Positions 5,997 to 7,199 of a stretch of DNA of 7,199 bases are shown one piece after another (the first letter of the stretch is position 1; every line of letters starts with the position of its first letter). The notes under the pieces were generated by a model. The model was not told the origin of the DNA, searched no databases, and worked only from the letters and a program-made list of their open reading frames with translations. The stretch is from Methanobacteriaceae archaeon (GTDB taxonomy: Archaea; Methanobacteriota; Methanobacteria; Methanobacteriales; Methanobacteriaceae). Both the position numbers and the translations under genes were made by a program. Where the stretch lies: the NCBI GenBank assembly GCA_011620845.1, contig WOYJ01000111.1, positions 1 through 7,199 on the forward strand, in the 5' to 3' direction.

Positions 5997-7061
5997 ATGA
6001 ATAATAAAACGATTGCAGCGATGTTTATTATAGTGATTGCTGTTGTTGCTGTGGGAGTTTATGGATACATTACATATGTGGCTCCTTCTTCGGCAAATGA
6101 TACCTTGACCATAATGGCAGCTTCCAGTCTTTCCAATTCCATGAACGCCACTGCTGCAGAATTCGAAAAACGACACCCCAATGTGAAAGTACAGATACAA
6201 TATGGTGGGAGTGGTGATCTCATTAGCCAGATAACCCAGCTGAACAAAACACCAAATATCATGGCATCAGCAGATTATGGCCTTATTGATAAAAGTTTAA
6301 TGCCTGACTTCGCCACCTGGAACCTGAAATACGCGAAAAATGAGATGGTAATCGCTTACACAGATAAAAGCACCAACGCCAGTCAAATCAACAGTGACAA
6401 CTGGTATCAGATACTGGCACAGGACGATGTTAAATTTGGTATAACCGATCCAAACTCCGCACCAGCAGGATACCGTGCAGTGATGATGATACAGCTTGCA
6501 AACAGCTACTACAACAACACCACCATATTCGATGACTTGATTACATCCAACACGGCCATCACATCAAAAGAAAATGGTACCGGTTTCGTGATAAGCAGCC
6601 CCAGCAACTTGAACCCATCAGATAAAGTGCAGTCCAGACCAAACGTGAGGGACACACTGACCCTGTTACAGTCAGGTTCTGTTGATTATGCGTTCGTGTA
6701 CAAGAGTGACGCCCAGCAAGCAGGCGGAGATATCAAATATTTGGAACTTCCCGACGAATTAAAGCTTTCAAATACTTCATTTGAATCAACCTATAAAGAA
6801 ATAAAACTCGTGCAGTTCAGTGATGAGAGTGGTAATAAAACGAAGACCATCACCCTGACACCAATAGTCTATGGTATCACCATTTTGACCAACGCACCGG
6901 AGAAAGACCTGGCCATTGAATTCATGGAACTCCTTCTAAGCAACGAAGGTCAGACCATATCCCAGAACAACTACATAGATCCCATAGCACCAGCAATTCC
7001 AACTGCTGATTCAACTGGTATCCCCAGCCAGCTTAATCAATATATAACAGCTCCAGCATGA
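5997..7061 (+). CDS. wtpA: WtpA-like tungstate/molybdate ABC importer binding protein
   Basis: 354 residues; a hydrophobic anchor spans about 7-27, without a lipobox. The fold is the type of ModA/WtpA: LTIMAASSLSNSM (37-49) and YGGSGDL (69-75) provide the serine loops that hold the oxyanion. ASADYGLIDKSLMPDFATWNLKYAKNEMVIAYTDKS and NWYQILAQDDVKFGITDPN are clearly WtpA-like, as are GSVDYAFVYKS (227-237) with Y235, and TLTPIVYGITIL. Two positions differ from the WtpA pattern: the usual DPCGYR is APAGYR (155-160), and the usual RPKE is RPNV (214-217). These carry the Asp and Glu that give archaeal WtpA its six-coordinate tungstate; the replacements match bacterial ModA. The start is supported by GGAGGT at 5984-5989. 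Permease and ATPase genes would be expected beyond the window. Mo/W binding is likely; preference between them is open. Confidence 0.85.
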   Translation: MNNKTIAAMFIIVIAVVAVGVYGYITYVAPSSANDTLTIMAASSLSNSMNATAAEFEKRHPNVKVQIQYGGSGDLISQITQLNKTPNIMASADYGLIDKSLMPDFATWNLKYAKNEMVIAYTDKSTNASQINSDNWYQILAQDDVKFGITDPNSAPAGYRAVMMIQLANSYYNNTTIFDDLITSNTAITSKENGTGFVISSPSNLNPSDKVQSRPNVRDTLTLLQSGSVDYAFVYKSDAQQAGGDIKYLELPDELKLSNTSFESTYKEIKLVQFSDESGNKTKTITLTPIVYGITILTNAPEKDLAIEFMELLLSNEGQTISQNNYIDPIAPAIPTADSTGIPSQLNQYITAPA

Positions 7062-7077
7062 TTTAAAAACCATCTCT

Positions 7078-7095
7078 CCCCTTTTTTATTTTTTT
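7078..7095 (+). terminator. Oligo-T terminator after the WtpA-like gene
   Basis: CCCC followed by T-runs at 7082-7087 and 7089-7095, 17-34 bp after the stop codon. Archaeal polymerase commonly terminates at such tracts. If effective, the WtpA-like gene is transcribed apart from any transporter genes beyond the edge, which would then start from their own promoter, perhaps within the following repeats. Confidence 0.5.
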
Positions 7096-7141
7096 AAAAA
7101 AGCAGGGTAGTACTTATAGGTAAACATGAAAAATTATTTTA

Positions 7142-7199
7142 TATGGTCGAACTAATATGAAGTCGAACTAATTTTTATATGAAGTCGAACTAATTTTTA
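7142..7199 (+). repeat. 22-bp tandem direct repeat running off the window edge
   Basis: Two identical adjacent 22-bp units occupy 7156-7177 and 7178-7199. Each begins TATGAAGTCGAACTAA and ends TTTTTA. A shorter, imperfect unit (TATG joined directly to GTCGAACTAA) occupies 7142-7155. The core GTCGAACTAAT therefore occurs at 7146, 7162 and 7184. Across the unit junction the sequence TTTTTATAT (7172-7180) makes an archaeal TATA box bracketed by TCGA elements 22 bp apart. There are no spacers, so this is not a CRISPR array. A 22-bp period is close to two turns of DNA, as expected for a protein binding side by side on one face. More copies may lie beyond the edge. Confidence 0.8.

Noticed and set aside
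7126..7193. Mini reading frames in the tail: MKNYFIWSN from 7126 and ATG AAG TCG AAC TAA in each repeat unit
   Set aside because: They are a by-product of the repeat sequence, have no proper ribosome site and are only 4-9 codons long.
7142..7199. CRISPR array
   Set aside because: The units are directly adjacent with no spacers, and the unit is not palindromic.

Overview
The window looks like part of a methanogenic archaeon's chromosome, most likely a Methanobacterium-type member of the Methanobacteriales (inferred from gene content; no phylogenetic marker is present). Supporting points are an FmdE-family protein (formylmethanofuran dehydrogenase accessory family), a WtpA-like tungstate/molybdate-binding protein with an archaeal membrane anchor, AT-rich DNA, TTTATATA/TTTTTATAT-type archaeal TATA boxes, oligo-T terminators instead of strong GC hairpins, and GGTGA/GGAGGT Shine-Dalgarno sites. 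All recognisable genes are on the + strand.

Layout. (1) 1-2201: the possible last codons of an upstream gene, a class I SAM-dependent methyltransferase whose true start is problematic, an FmdE-domain protein with a C-terminal zinc ribbon, and a second, unrelated-looking SAM methyltransferase. (2) 2202-2570: a 369-bp gap without a convincing gene. It holds a TATA box bracketed by a perfect 7-bp inverted repeat, two hairpins and possible leader peptides. (3) 2571-5542: a complete FecBCD/BtuFCD-type (class II) ABC importer, comprising an anchored binding protein, a FecCD permease and an ATPase, the last two overlapping by ATGA. (4) 5560-5727: a ~50-residue ribbon-helix-helix protein, possibly leaderless. 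(5) 5728-5996: promoter region of the next gene. (6) 5997-7061: a WtpA-family tungstate/molybdate-binding protein whose anion site looks ModA-like at two key positions. (7) 7062-7199: an oligo-T terminator, then a 22-bp tandem repeat that runs off the window edge.

How the parts may work together (inference): the theme is metal or oxyanion acquisition for Mo/W enzymes such as formylmethanofuran dehydrogenase. Two importer types lie side by side, one of the iron-siderophore/cobalamin/MolABC fold and one of the ModA/WtpA fold. The FmdE-family protein and the two methyltransferases upstream suggest that the first importer's cargo could be a metal complex or organic cofactor that is modified or handled in the cell. 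The small ribbon-helix-helix protein is a natural candidate regulator. Both transporter promoters show TATA boxes bracketed by repeated sequence, and the bracketing at wtpA has the same 22-bp period as the tandem repeat downstream of it.
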